Positions 31,851 through 40,041 of a stretch of 64,000 bases of DNA are shown piece after piece; the first letter of the stretch is position 1, and the number at the start of each line of letters is the position of its first letter. A program made the position numbers and the translations under genes. The DNA is from an uncultured bacterium. Lineage in GTDB: Bacteria; Bacillota_I; Bacilli_A; RFN20; CAG-826. Below the pieces are notes generated by a model. The model did not search any database. It worked only from the letters and a program-made list of their open reading frames with translations, and had not been told where the DNA came from. Location: contig CASGDR010000007.1 in assembly GCA_949300345.1 (NCBI GenBank), positions 1-64,000 of the forward strand, given 5' to 3'.

Positions 31851-33182
31851 TTATTCGCCGCCGATCTGCATCTTTTTGATGTAGGCGTCCGGAACGATGG
31901 CGCTGGACCCATCAAGACTCAATCTGCTCGACAGTTCCTTGACGTCTTGCAACATCTTGACCAGATTGCCGCCGACTGTAATCAAGGTTACGGCCCTATC
32001 GATCTTGCCGTCTTTGATAAGGTATCCGGAAGCCTGGCAGGAAAAGTCTCCGGTCGTGGAATTCATGCCGGTTCCCAGACCTTGGATATCGGTGATGTAA
32101 ACGCCTTCGGAGATGGGGGCAATCAATTCTTCGAAGCTATGTTTGGAGGGCTTGACGAAGATGTTGCGGGCCCCGACCCGGAACTTGCCGCCGCGATAGA
32201 CGGCGTTGCCAGTGGAAGCAACCCCAGCCCTAGCCGCGGTTTCGCGGTTATGCAGATAGGTGCATAGCACCCCTTTCTTGACAATGTCCTTGGTAGTCGC
32301 GGGGACGCCCTCGGAGTCGAAGTAGTAATAGCTGCTGGTGGGCTCAAGCGGCTTCTCGGAGATGGTTACCTTGCTGGAAGCCACCTTCTTTCCGAGGCAA
32401 TCGAGAAGGTAGGTGGTTTTCTTCTCCACCTCTTCGGCCGAAGAGGCATCGACGAAATAATCGACAAGATCGGCGAAGACGGTGTTCTTCAAGACGGTGG
32501 GATATGAACCCGAAGGAATGGACTTTCCACCGAATTGGGAGAGGAGATTATCGACGCCTTCCTTTACAAATTCATCGATGTTGAGCTCCTCGAGGTTGCG
32601 GAATAGACGGAAGGCAAAGGCCGATTTGGTGTAATTGCCATCCTGGGCCGAAATCTCGAAATAGACAAAGGCGAAAGCGTCCTTCTCGGGAAGCTTCATG
32701 CCTCTATCGTTGACGGTTATGGCCTCCATGGCGGTTTCCGAATAATTGACCGAGACGGTTGGGGAAATCCTCGGGTCGGAAGCCATTATCCTCTTGGTGA
32801 TGTCTTTGAGGAGATCGATCTTTTCCTGAGGGGCTATTTCCGTCAAGTGGCTGAGAGGAAGCTTCTTCTTTTTGTATTTGGGAGCACCCTCATAAAGGCC
32901 TTGCTCACAAGGCTCGGTCTTGTAGATGGCGTCTTCCTTGATGGCGTTGGCGATTTCCAAAAAGTTGCTCGGGGCATACTTTTCGGTCGAGAAGCAGCCG
33001 AGTTTGCCTTCATAGATGCCAAGCCCGACGAATTTGCCGGAATGCGAAGCGGTGTATTTTTCGACCTCGCCCGCGAAGGTAGCGATCTTTAGCGAAGAAT
33101 ATTCTGACTGCTGGAGTTGGAAATGTTCCAAACCGACCTCTTTGGCGGCTTCTTGGAACCTAGCGACGTTTGGTTTTTTCAT
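31851..33182 (-). CDS. pmbA: TldE/PmbA subunit of the TldD/E metalloprotease
   Basis: The 443-residue protein shows the PmbA fold: an N-terminal FAGEVEKYTASHSGKFVGLGIY segment and a C-terminal KKGVLCTYLHNRETAARAG with FVKPSKHS and the GMNSTTGDFSCQASGYLI stretch. TldD and TldE form a heterodimeric protease that degrades unfolded or unstructured peptides and matures some peptide toxins; TldE lacks the metal site. ATG 33182 is chosen because a longer frame would extend into tldD with unlike residues. It overlaps the tldD stop by 4 bases. Confidence 0.92.
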   Translation of the reverse strand: MKKPNVARFQEAAKEVGLEHFQLQQSEYSSLKIATFAGEVEKYTASHSGKFVGLGIYEGKLGCFSTEKYAPSNFLEIANAIKEDAIYKTEPCEQGLYEGAPKYKKKKLPLSHLTEIAPQEKIDLLKDITKRIMASDPRISPTVSVNYSETAMEAITVNDRGMKLPEKDAFAFVYFEISAQDGNYTKSAFAFRLFRNLEELNIDEFVKEGVDNLLSQFGGKSIPSGSYPTVLKNTVFADLVDYFVDASSAEEVEKKTTYLLDCLGKKVASSKVTISEKPLEPTSSYYYFDSEGVPATTKDIVKKGVLCTYLHNRETAARAGVASTGNAVYRGGKFRVGARNIFVKPSKHSFEELIAPISEGVYITDIQGLGTGMNSTTGDFSCQASGYLIKDGKIDRAVTLITVGGNLVKMLQDVKELSSRLSLDGSSAIVPDAYIKKMQIGGE

Positions 33183-34585
33183 AGGGATTCGCCTCCTCTT
33201 CCGCCGACGGTGATGGAACTTAGGCGGATGGTCGGTTGTCCGACGTTGACGGGAATCGAGCCGCTGGAGGCTCCGCACATTCCCTGGCCATGGGCCAAGT
33301 CGTTGCCGACCCTATCGATATTATGCAGGACTTCTTGACCCGAACCGATTAGAGTGCAGCCCTTGAGGGGTTCGGCGATCTTCCCGTCACGGATGGCATA
33401 GGCCACCGAAGCGGTGAAGTTGAATTCCCCGGAGACGGGATCGACCGAGCCACCATTGAAGCCGATGACATAGATGCCAAGCTTGGTGTCCTTGATGATA
33501 TCCTCGGGATTATCTTTGCCCGGGCAGATGTAGGTATTGGACATGCGGCTGGTGGGCTGGATGCGGTAGGACTCGCGCCTGGAGGTTCCGTTGGGTTCCA
33601 TGCCCAAACGGCGTCCATTTAGCTTGTCCACTAAGAAACCCACGCAAATCCCATCTTTGATGAGTTGGTTTTTGTGGGTGGCGATACCTTCGGAATCAAT
33701 GTTGTTGGATCCCCATTCATTGAGCAGGGTTCCGTCATCGATGGCAGAGACGATGCTTGAGGCAATGGGTTTGCCCAAGGAATCCGAGAAGACCGAGAGC
33801 TTCTTTGCAGTGGCTTCGGCCTCGAGCGGGTGTCCGCAGGATTCGTGGAACAAGACGCCGCCCCATCCGTTTCCGATGACGACCGGGAAACGGCCGGAGG
33901 GACACTCCTTGGCGGAAAGTAAGGTAATGGCGTTGGAGGCGCTTTGCTGGGCTAGCTCGACGGGATCGACGTGTTCTTGAAACCAGGCCCAACCGGCGGA
34001 AGCGCCGTGGTTGGCGGAATTGGATTCCATGTTGTTTCCGTCCCTAGCAACGCAGCTATAGACGAGGCGGCCCCTCTCTTCGAAGTTGTCGAAGAAGGTA
34101 CCGACGCTTCCTTCGGCGTTAAAGAGTTCGATTTTCTTGATTTCCTGGAACCAGGAACCGATGACCCTGATGATTCTGGAGTCATGGGCATAGGCGGCAT
34201 CTGAACCTTTCTTTACCCAAGAGATTTTCTCTTCGGTCGGTACGTCCTGGAGATGGATATCGATGGGAGTATTGGTCTTGAAGCGGCCTTTCTTGATGGA
34301 TTCGACGGTGATCTTCCTTTCACCTTGGTAGGATGCCGCGAGGGTGGCGGCTAGGCTGACAAGGCCTTTGTTGGAAAGATCGCTGGTATAGCCATAGACG
34401 GATTTTAAGCCATTGAGGATGCGGATGCCGGCGCCTAGGGTCAATGACCTGGTAGCCGCTTCGGTTTTTCCGCCTTCAAGGCGAATTGATAGCGTCTTGG
34501 TTTCTTCGACATATATTTCGGCGTAGTCCCCACCCGTGGATAGCGCGGTGTTGAGGACTTCCTTGGCGATGTTTTTTGTAATCAT
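33179..34585 (-). CDS. tldD: TldD metalloprotease subunit
   Basis: 468 residues. The zinc site HExxxH is H247-E248-H252 in GVLFHESCGHPLEAE, matching active TldD. The N-terminal half has the EGGKTEAATRSLTLGAGIR segment. AAAGGAAA lies before the ATG, and TGCTAATAT upstream on the minus strand is a plausible extended -10. It is cotranscribed with pmbA. No peptide-precursor gene is recognised nearby. Confidence 0.94.
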   Translation of the reverse strand: MITKNIAKEVLNTALSTGGDYAEIYVEETKTLSIRLEGGKTEAATRSLTLGAGIRILNGLKSVYGYTSDLSNKGLVSLAATLAASYQGERKITVESIKKGRFKTNTPIDIHLQDVPTEEKISWVKKGSDAAYAHDSRIIRVIGSWFQEIKKIELFNAEGSVGTFFDNFEERGRLVYSCVARDGNNMESNSANHGASAGWAWFQEHVDPVELAQQSASNAITLLSAKECPSGRFPVVIGNGWGGVLFHESCGHPLEAEATAKKLSVFSDSLGKPIASSIVSAIDDGTLLNEWGSNNIDSEGIATHKNQLIKDGICVGFLVDKLNGRRLGMEPNGTSRRESYRIQPTSRMSNTYICPGKDNPEDIIKDTKLGIYVIGFNGGSVDPVSGEFNFTASVAYAIRDGKIAEPLKGCTLIGSGQEVLHNIDRVGNDLAHGQGMCGASSGSIPVNVGQPTIRLSSITVGGRGGESL

Positions 34586-34653
34586 GTCAATTTCCTTTCT
34601 TGCGCGATATTAGCACCCCTTTGGGGTAAGTGCACTCTTTAAGGGATGATATG

Positions 34654-34668
34654 TGTTAGGATTGGCCC
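34654..34668 (+). promoter_or_regulatory. Extended -10 directly before a start codon
   Basis: TGTTAGGAT (34654-34662) ends 6 bases before ATG 34669. No ribosome site lies between, so the transcript would be leaderless. Confidence 0.5.
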
Positions 34669-35265
34669 ATGGACTACATGAAAGCCCTCGAGGATACCCG
34701 GGCGTTCTATTATGAAAAAAGGACCAAACTTACCAAGGATGAAATGTCGTACCTTTTAGGTAGGGATCGCCTCAAAGGCAAACTCCTGGGTTTCATGGAG
34801 GGCCGTTATTACAAACGCAGGAAGCTGCTTTTGGAAGGTGAAGTCATTTATGGCTATGTCTTTCAGGAATACGATCCTGCCAAAAACGCTCCATACAAAG
34901 CCATCTGGGTACTGCATTCTCCTTCTTTGAAATATCAAGAAAACCCTAAGGCCCTCTTTGAGGTCGCTAGGAGCATAGAAGAAGCCCAAATCGATAAAAA
35001 GGTCGGCAAAATCCTCCTAAATTTCATGAAAAAGGTCAAAGAAGAGCTGTCTGAAGGCTTTTATATCGAGGTTCCGAGCCGGTTCACCGGCGGGGATTTG
35101 GTATATCTTTCCATCCCATATCTGAAAAAAGACCGTTTTGAAGGCATGAGGCTGGGTCCCAATTTCTTCGTGGCAGCGCCCATGATCAGCAAGGACCTTT
35201 GGCCTTTACCGGCGAGTTATTTGCCACTAGACGTATACAAGGAATATCTGGAAGGAGACATCTAA
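34669..35265 (+). CDS. Conserved-looking hypothetical protein, 198 residues
   Basis: Not recognised. The sequence is soluble, rich in Lys, Tyr and Leu, and mixed alpha/beta. Residues 75-85 (PYKAIWVLHSP) and 135-160 (SRFTGGDLVYLSIPYLKK) look like strands of a compact domain. It ends 1 base before the metallo-hydrolase gene, whose ribosome site GGAG lies in its last codons, so the two form a bicistron. It runs opposite to tldD across an 83-base gap. Confidence 0.75.
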   Translation: MDYMKALEDTRAFYYEKRTKLTKDEMSYLLGRDRLKGKLLGFMEGRYYKRRKLLLEGEVIYGYVFQEYDPAKNAPYKAIWVLHSPSLKYQENPKALFEVARSIEEAQIDKKVGKILLNFMKKVKEELSEGFYIEVPSRFTGGDLVYLSIPYLKKDRFEGMRLGPNFFVAAPMISKDLWPLPASYLPLDVYKEYLEGDI

Positions 35266-35874
35266 ATGGCTGTTTTGTTTTATCAGGGACATTCTTCGGT
35301 AAGGATTACCTCGGATGCCGGGAAAGTCTGCTTTATAGATCCGTATGCTGGGGTCGGTTATCAAACCCCGTGCGACCTCTTGCTAATCACTCATGAGCAT
35401 TTCGATCACAACGACGTGAGCAAAATCACTCCCGCGAAAAGAATGGTCATACAAAGAGCCAAGGATATGCACCAGCACGGAGTCTATTACGCATACTCTG
35501 CCTTCGGATTCCATGTACAGGCCACCCAAGCTTATAACGATAAACACAACAAAGACGAATGCGTTGGTTACATCATCGATGTGGACGGAGTAAGGATATA
35601 CCACGCCGGCGACACCGGAATAACCCAGCAAATGGAGGCGATGGACGATTTGCATATCGACTATGCCCTTTTGCCAATCGATGGGATTTATACGATGACT
35701 CCTGAAGAAGCCAGCAGGGCTGCAGACGAATATATCAAACCTAGGTTCCTGATCCCCATTCATTCTAGCCCGTCATTGTTGCAGGACATTCCCCAGACAA
35801 TGAAAGTCACCTCTCCTCGAGCGATTCTGGTAAGGGTCAATGAAGAGATTAGGCTTGAACCTGCAAAGCACTAG
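35266..35874 (+). CDS. Metallo-beta-lactamase fold hydrolase (UlaG-like)
   Basis: 202 residues. Metal motif HEHFDH near residues 45-50 (TxHxHxDH form), the histidine QGHSS at the N-terminus, the bridging Asp in YHAGDTG, and a final HSSPS histidine place it among small MBL-fold hydrolases annotated as L-ascorbate-6-P lactonase-like. The substrate is unknown. GGAG lies 9 bases before the ATG. Confidence 0.88.
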   Translation: MAVLFYQGHSSVRITSDAGKVCFIDPYAGVGYQTPCDLLLITHEHFDHNDVSKITPAKRMVIQRAKDMHQHGVYYAYSAFGFHVQATQAYNDKHNKDECVGYIIDVDGVRIYHAGDTGITQQMEAMDDLHIDYALLPIDGIYTMTPEEASRAADEYIKPRFLIPIHSSPSLLQDIPQTMKVTSPRAILVRVNEEIRLEPAKH

Positions 35875-36023
35875 AAAGCCCAATCATTTATATCTGCCAC
35901 ATTAACTATTGTTATCTTTCATTGGAAATCGCCAGGTTTAGGACCATCTTTTCGTCATCGTTGGCATCCTGCTCCTCTGCCTGTCTCCCAATCCAGCGGC
36001 GGGAATGACATAAAGAAACCACT

Positions 36024-36045
36024 AGCAGCCTGCTGGGCGGCTTTT
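36024..36045 (+). terminator. Probable terminator after the MBL hydrolase
   Basis: AGCAGCC pairs with GGCGGCT (one A-G mismatch) around TGCTG and runs into TTTT. It lies 150 bases after the stop; the sequence between contains no supported gene. Confidence 0.5.
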
Positions 36046-36102
36046 ACTTTCTCAATAAAGAGCCATAAGGGGGTGTATGATTTGTTGCGGAGGACAATGA
36101 CT

Positions 36103-36588
36103 ATGTATTGCCAAAAATGTGGGAAACCTCTTCCCGACGGCGATTGTGCCTACTGCCCCAACTGTGGCCACCCTATTAGGAAACCTCAGCAAAATGTACC
36201 TCAGGAAAATCAGCAAGATTATAAAATTTCTTCCACTGATGAAATGTTGGTTCTGATTGCCAAAATCTTTGGCTTGCTAAACATCATCGGATCCATAATC
36301 GGTGGCTGTCTCATTATCGTGATCGCTATAACAATAATCTCCTCAGCTCCTAGTAAGGGGACCGTGCCAGCTAATGCCAATCAGCTTATTGGTGGAGTTT
36401 GGATGGTTTTTGGAATTATATCCATATTAAGCATCGCCTGGCAGATTCCGATGGAGTGTCACATGTGGTCAAACGGATATAAGAAAGGCGGCCTATCTAC
36501 AGGTTTCAAGATCTGTGTCATGTTGTTTTTCAATCTTGTTTCCGGAATCCTGCTGTTATGCATGTCCCCTAATTCCAAAAGAGACTGA
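36103..36588 (+). CDS. Zinc-ribbon protein with membrane segments
   Basis: 161 residues. An N-terminal zinc ribbon MYCQKCGKPLPDGDCAYCPNCGHPI supplies the paired CxxC motifs. After a Gln-rich linker come two or three membrane segments (about residues 50-75, 88-110 and 130-150). Such small zinc-ribbon membrane proteins are common in Bacillota and of unknown role. ATG 36103 is preferred because GGAGGA lies 8 bases before it; ATG 36097 is too close. Confidence 0.78.
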   Translation: MYCQKCGKPLPDGDCAYCPNCGHPIRKPQQNVPQENQQDYKISSTDEMLVLIAKIFGLLNIIGSIIGGCLIIVIAITIISSAPSKGTVPANANQLIGGVWMVFGIISILSIAWQIPMECHMWSNGYKKGGLSTGFKICVMLFFNLVSGILLLCMSPNSKRD

Positions 36589-36611
36589 TCGAACCAATCA
36601 AAACTACCCAT

Positions 36612-36664
36612 ACCACCCTGTTCAGGGCCATTGGAGGCGCAGCGATATAGGGTGGTTTTATTTT
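36612..36664 (+). terminator. Intrinsic terminator after the zinc-ribbon gene
   Basis: ACCACCCT (36612-36619) pairs with AGGGTGGT (36649-36656) and is followed by TTTATTTT; the loop is long. Confidence 0.65.
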
Positions 36665-36779
36665 GGTCCAAAACACGGAGAATCTACGATAATTCCTTAG
36701 GTGTTAACTTGTAAAAAATATCCGTTATCGAAATAAAAATAATAAAATATAAAAGATAACAGACAAAAAGAATTGATAA

Positions 36780-36795
36780 TGATATAATTCAACCG
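36780..36795 (+). promoter_or_regulatory. Extended -10 promoter of the DUF4143 ATPase
   Basis: TGATATAAT (36780-36788) ends 7 bases before ATG 36796, with CAGACA at 36760-36765 as a possible -35. The preceding 100 bases are very AT-rich. There is no ribosome site. Confidence 0.65.
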
Positions 36796-38022
36796 ATGAT
36801 TATTCCTCAGCAAAAATACATCGATTCATTGGCTTCTAAAGCCTATAACGGCCTCATCAAAGTAGTCTCCGGAATGCGGGGAGTGGGAAAGTCTTTCCTT
36901 CTCAACGTTCTATTTGTCGGATATTTGAAATCTACTGGAGTCGACGACGGGCACATTATCCAAATCGATGTTGAGGACCCTATAAACAAGAAGTTTAGAA
37001 ACCCCTTTTTCCTAACTGATTTTGTCAGGTCCAAACTCGTAGATCGAAAATCATATTTCCTTATCTTGGAAGGAATCCATCTAGTTAAGGATTATGTCCC
37101 TTTGCTCAATGGTCTTTTGAAAATCCCCAACTTGGATATTTACCTTTCGGTTTCGAATACCAAAGGGGTCCTCACCGAAGTGCCGGAGAATTTTGGGGGT
37201 AGAACCGATGAACTTAGGATGAACATATCCTTTGGTCAAGCACACCGTCTTTCTAGTATTGGATTCAGAGAAGATTTTGAAACTTTTTCGACCTATGGTT
37301 TTTTACCACAATCATTAAATAAATCCTCTTCTGAAAAGAAGGAGGATTACTTGCTTGATCTTTATCGTGACATTCAAGAAAAAGATATTGGACCAAGGTA
37401 CAAGATCAGAAACAAGTTTGCTTTGGATGAATTGATTAGGGCTTTATCAAGTCATTTAGGGGAGATGGCATCCTCACTGACCATTGCCTCCTGGTTCAAT
37501 GGGGCAACCCCATCGAAAAATACGGTCGAATACGGACTTTCAATTTTCAAAGAAGCAATGGTTATCAACGAATGTCGGCGCTACGACGTCAAGGCTGGGC
37601 GCTACCTAAATGGTGGGAGCAAATACTTTTTCACCGATGCCGGGATAAGGAGTGCCGTCCTGGATTTTGAGGCCGTTGAAAACCCCTCCTTTTTCACCAA
37701 TGCGGTGTATAACGAGCTTGTATATAGGGGTTTTGAAGTGGATTTGGCAACCGTTCCCATGTATTTCAAAAGCAAAAAAGACCGATACGTTCTAAGGAAT
37801 TGTGAGGCTGGGTTCCGTATAAAATCCGGGAAGAAAATCGCCTATGTACTACCAATCGAGAAGGATTTTGATGAAAAGAGGGATCTTAGGCCCTTGCTTT
37901 CTATAAAAGACGGAAATCCAAGGTTCGCGGTAGTTGGTTCATTGGAGGAGAGCCGTGTGGAAGGGCACGGCATCCGGATAATAGGCCTAGAAGAGTTCTT
38001 CAAAGAAGACCGATTGATTTAA
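36796..38022 (+). CDS. AAA_14/DUF4143-type ATP-binding protein
   Basis: 408 residues. The P-loop is GMRGVGKS at residues 26-33, the N-terminal AAA_14 layout is recognisable (RGVGKSFLL, then IQIDVEDP), and the C-terminal half has the DUF4143 pattern TDAGIRSAVLDF with NAVYNELVYRGFEVD, which resembles a nuclease-like fold. The usual Walker B LDEIQ is replaced by ILEGIHLV, so ATPase activity may be altered. These proteins are widespread, often mobile and without clear function. The AT-rich flank suggests transfer. Confidence 0.85.
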   Translation: MIIPQQKYIDSLASKAYNGLIKVVSGMRGVGKSFLLNVLFVGYLKSTGVDDGHIIQIDVEDPINKKFRNPFFLTDFVRSKLVDRKSYFLILEGIHLVKDYVPLLNGLLKIPNLDIYLSVSNTKGVLTEVPENFGGRTDELRMNISFGQAHRLSSIGFREDFETFSTYGFLPQSLNKSSSEKKEDYLLDLYRDIQEKDIGPRYKIRNKFALDELIRALSSHLGEMASSLTIASWFNGATPSKNTVEYGLSIFKEAMVINECRRYDVKAGRYLNGGSKYFFTDAGIRSAVLDFEAVENPSFFTNAVYNELVYRGFEVDLATVPMYFKSKKDRYVLRNCEAGFRIKSGKKIAYVLPIEKDFDEKRDLRPLLSIKDGNPRFAVVGSLEESRVEGHGIRIIGLEEFFKEDRLI

Positions 38023-38072
38023 TTTGGAAGTAAATGTGCATGGCTTCTTGCCCAACGCCTCCCAAAACTGCC

Positions 38073-38141
38073 TTGCAACCTTTAGGTTGTGCCCCTTATA
38101 ATTACGCCCGGACTCTCTTTGCGGCAGACTGACCGCAAGGC
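38073..38141 (+). promoter_or_regulatory. rpmE promoter and leader hairpin
   Basis: TTGCAA (38073-38078), an 18-base spacer and TATAAT (38097-38102) form a strong promoter. The leader contains an 8-bp hairpin, CTTTGCGG/CCGCAAGG (38118-38141), directly before AAAGGAG. It could bind L31 or rRNA-like ligands for autoregulation; that part is inference. Confidence 0.7.
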
Positions 38142-38156
38142 GAAAGGAGTAAGAGA

Positions 38157-38375
38157 ATGAAAGAAAGCATCCATCCCGAATACCATCGTTGCAAGGTCGT
38201 CTGCACTTCCTGCGGCAACACCTTCGAAACCGGTAGCACCCTGAAGGAAATCAAGGTCGACACCTGCTCGAACTGCCATCCCTTCTATACCGGCAAGCAG
38301 CGCTTCGTTGCCGCCGACGGACGCATTGACCGCTTCAACAAGAAGCTGGCCAAGGCTCAAGCCACCAAGAAGTAA
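38157..38375 (+). CDS. rpmE: 50S ribosomal protein L31, zinc-binding type
   Basis: 72 residues. The sequence begins [20 protein letters not shown] and contains four Cys (C12, CTSC and CSNC) of the zinc-binding type A. L31 sits at the 50S subunit and bridges to the 30S head. AAAGGAG precedes the ATG. A GC-rich terminator follows. Confidence 0.96.
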   Translation: MKESIHPEYHRCKVVCTSCGNTFETGSTLKEIKVDTCSNCHPFYTGKQRFVAADGRIDRFNKKLAKAQATKK

Positions 38376-38393
38376 GAGAATTTGGTAGACTAT

Positions 38394-38421
38394 GGGCGCG
38401 GGATACCGCGCCCCTTTTCTT
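38394..38421 (+). terminator. Intrinsic terminator of rpmE
   Basis: GGGCGCGG and CCGCGCCC around GATA are followed by CTTTTCTTT. It ends only 13 bases before the metG start. Confidence 0.88.
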
Positions 38422-38433
38422 TGACTGGTAACT

Positions 38434-40041
38434 ATGAAAAAGAATTTTTATATCACTACGCCGATCTACTATCCTTCGGCCCACCCCCATCTTGGTCATG
38501 CCTACTGCACGACCCTGACCGACATCATTGCGAGAAACAAGAGGATGCGGGGCGCCGATGTCTTTTTCCTGACCGGCCTTGACGAACATGGCGAGAAGAT
38601 CCAGAAGAACGCCGAAGCCAAAGGCGTCTCTCCCCAAGAGTTCGTTGATGAAGTAGCGGTTACCTTCAAAGAGCTTTGGAACAAGCTAAGGATTTCCAAC
38701 AACGATTTCATCAGGACCACCGAAAAAAGGCATCTGAGCACCGTACAGGATATCTTTTCCAAATTCGTCAAAGACGAAGATGTCTATCTATCGGCCTACA
38801 AAGGCTGGTACTGCGTCCATGAAGAATCCTATTGGACCGAGACCCAACTGGGTCCCGACCATACATGCCCGGAATGCGGACGTCCGGTCGAGGAAAAGAA
38901 GGAAGAAGCCTATTTCTTCTCTTGCAAGAAATACCTCGATGACTTGCTCAAACTATACGAAGAAAACCCCAAAATCATCGTTCCGGTCGGAAGAAAGACC
39001 GAAATGATTAACAACTTCATAAAGCCTGGGCTCAATGATTTATGCATTACCCGCACTTCCTTCTCCTGGGGCGTGCCCATCAAGGAAAAGGAAGGGCATG
39101 TCATCTATGTTTGGCTTGATGCTCTGACCAACTACATCTCTGCGCTTGGATACGGAAAGAAAGACCATAGCCTCTTCGACAAGTTCTGGGGCGAGGATTC
39201 CGAAATAGTGCACATCATTGGGGCCGACATCACCAGGTTCCACACCATCTACTGGCCGATGTTCCTTAAGGCCCTAAACCTCAGGGAACCCGACGAAGTG
39301 TTCGTCCATGGCCTATTGATGATGAAGGACGGCAAGATGAGCAAGTCCAAAGGCAATGTCGTCTATGTCGAACCTTTGATTGAAAGGTATGGTGTGGATG
39401 CCGTGCGTTATTTCCTTGGCCGCGAAATCGTCTTCGGACAGGACGGGGAATTCACGCCGGAAGGATTCGTCGAAAGGATCAATGGCGATTTGGCCAATGA
39501 CTTCGGCAACCTCCTAAACCGCACTTTGGGTATGATCGGCAAGTATTTCGATGGGGTTATTCCATCCAGAAACGAAGCCGATTTCACCGATTTGGATAGG
39601 GATTTGCTGGAAAAAGGCAGGGTTGCCGCGCGTTCCTATGAGGTTTTGTTCGATGATCTGAAAGTTACCGAAAGCCTCGCCAAAGCCATGGAATTGGCCG
39701 ATGAAGCCAACAAGTACATCCAAGAAAGGGCTCCCTGGGCCTTGGCCAAGGACGAAAGCAAGAAAAACGAATTGGCCAACGTGATGAATATCCTAGCCTC
39801 CATACTCTTTGAGGTTGGGATGCTCCTATCTCCTGCCCTGGTGGAAAAATCCGAAGGCTTGTTCGATCAGCTTGGCCTTGATAAGGAAGATAGGACTTAT
39901 GAAAAGGCCGTTTCGCTGTCTTCCCTTGAAGGAACCAAAACCCAGAAGGGCGAGCCTTTGTTCCCGCGCCTTGACGTCGTGAAGGAAACCGAAGCCATCA
40001 AAGAGATGATGGCCGGGCCGAAGGAAAAGGCCGCTGCCTAA
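38434..40041 (+). CDS. metG: Methionine--tRNA ligase
   Basis: Class I synthetase. The HIGH motif is HLGH in SAHPHLGHAY near residues 16-24, KMSKS is in DGKMSKSKGNVV, and GLDEHGEK and VHIIGADITRFH are typical. One zinc-knuckle pair CPEC is present. Length 535 lacks the C-terminal tRNA-binding domain of Bacillus MetS. No ribosome site precedes the ATG and the rpmE terminator is adjacent, so how it is expressed is unclear; readthrough or a promoter inside the hairpin region are options. Confidence 0.96.
   Translation: MKKNFYITTPIYYPSAHPHLGHAYCTTLTDIIARNKRMRGADVFFLTGLDEHGEKIQKNAEAKGVSPQEFVDEVAVTFKELWNKLRISNNDFIRTTEKRHLSTVQDIFSKFVKDEDVYLSAYKGWYCVHEESYWTETQLGPDHTCPECGRPVEEKKEEAYFFSCKKYLDDLLKLYEENPKIIVPVGRKTEMINNFIKPGLNDLCITRTSFSWGVPIKEKEGHVIYVWLDALTNYISALGYGKKDHSLFDKFWGEDSEIVHIIGADITRFHTIYWPMFLKALNLREPDEVFVHGLLMMKDGKMSKSKGNVVYVEPLIERYGVDAVRYFLGREIVFGQDGEFTPEGFVERINGDLANDFGNLLNRTLGMIGKYFDGVIPSRNEADFTDLDRDLLEKGRVAARSYEVLFDDLKVTESLAKAMELADEANKYIQERAPWALAKDESKKNELANVMNILASILFEVGMLLSPALVEKSEGLFDQLGLDKEDRTYEKAVSLSSLEGTKTQKGEPLFPRLDVVKETEAIKEMMAGPKEKAAA

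Noticed and set aside
31629-32267. Plus-strand frame crossing from the S2P-like gene into pmbA
   Set aside because: It crosses two opposed terminators and is antisense to pmbA.
35907-36027. Minus-strand fragment reading an acidic C-terminal-like peptide (ends NLAISNER)
   Set aside because: Possible gene relic, but too short and without start signal or known family.
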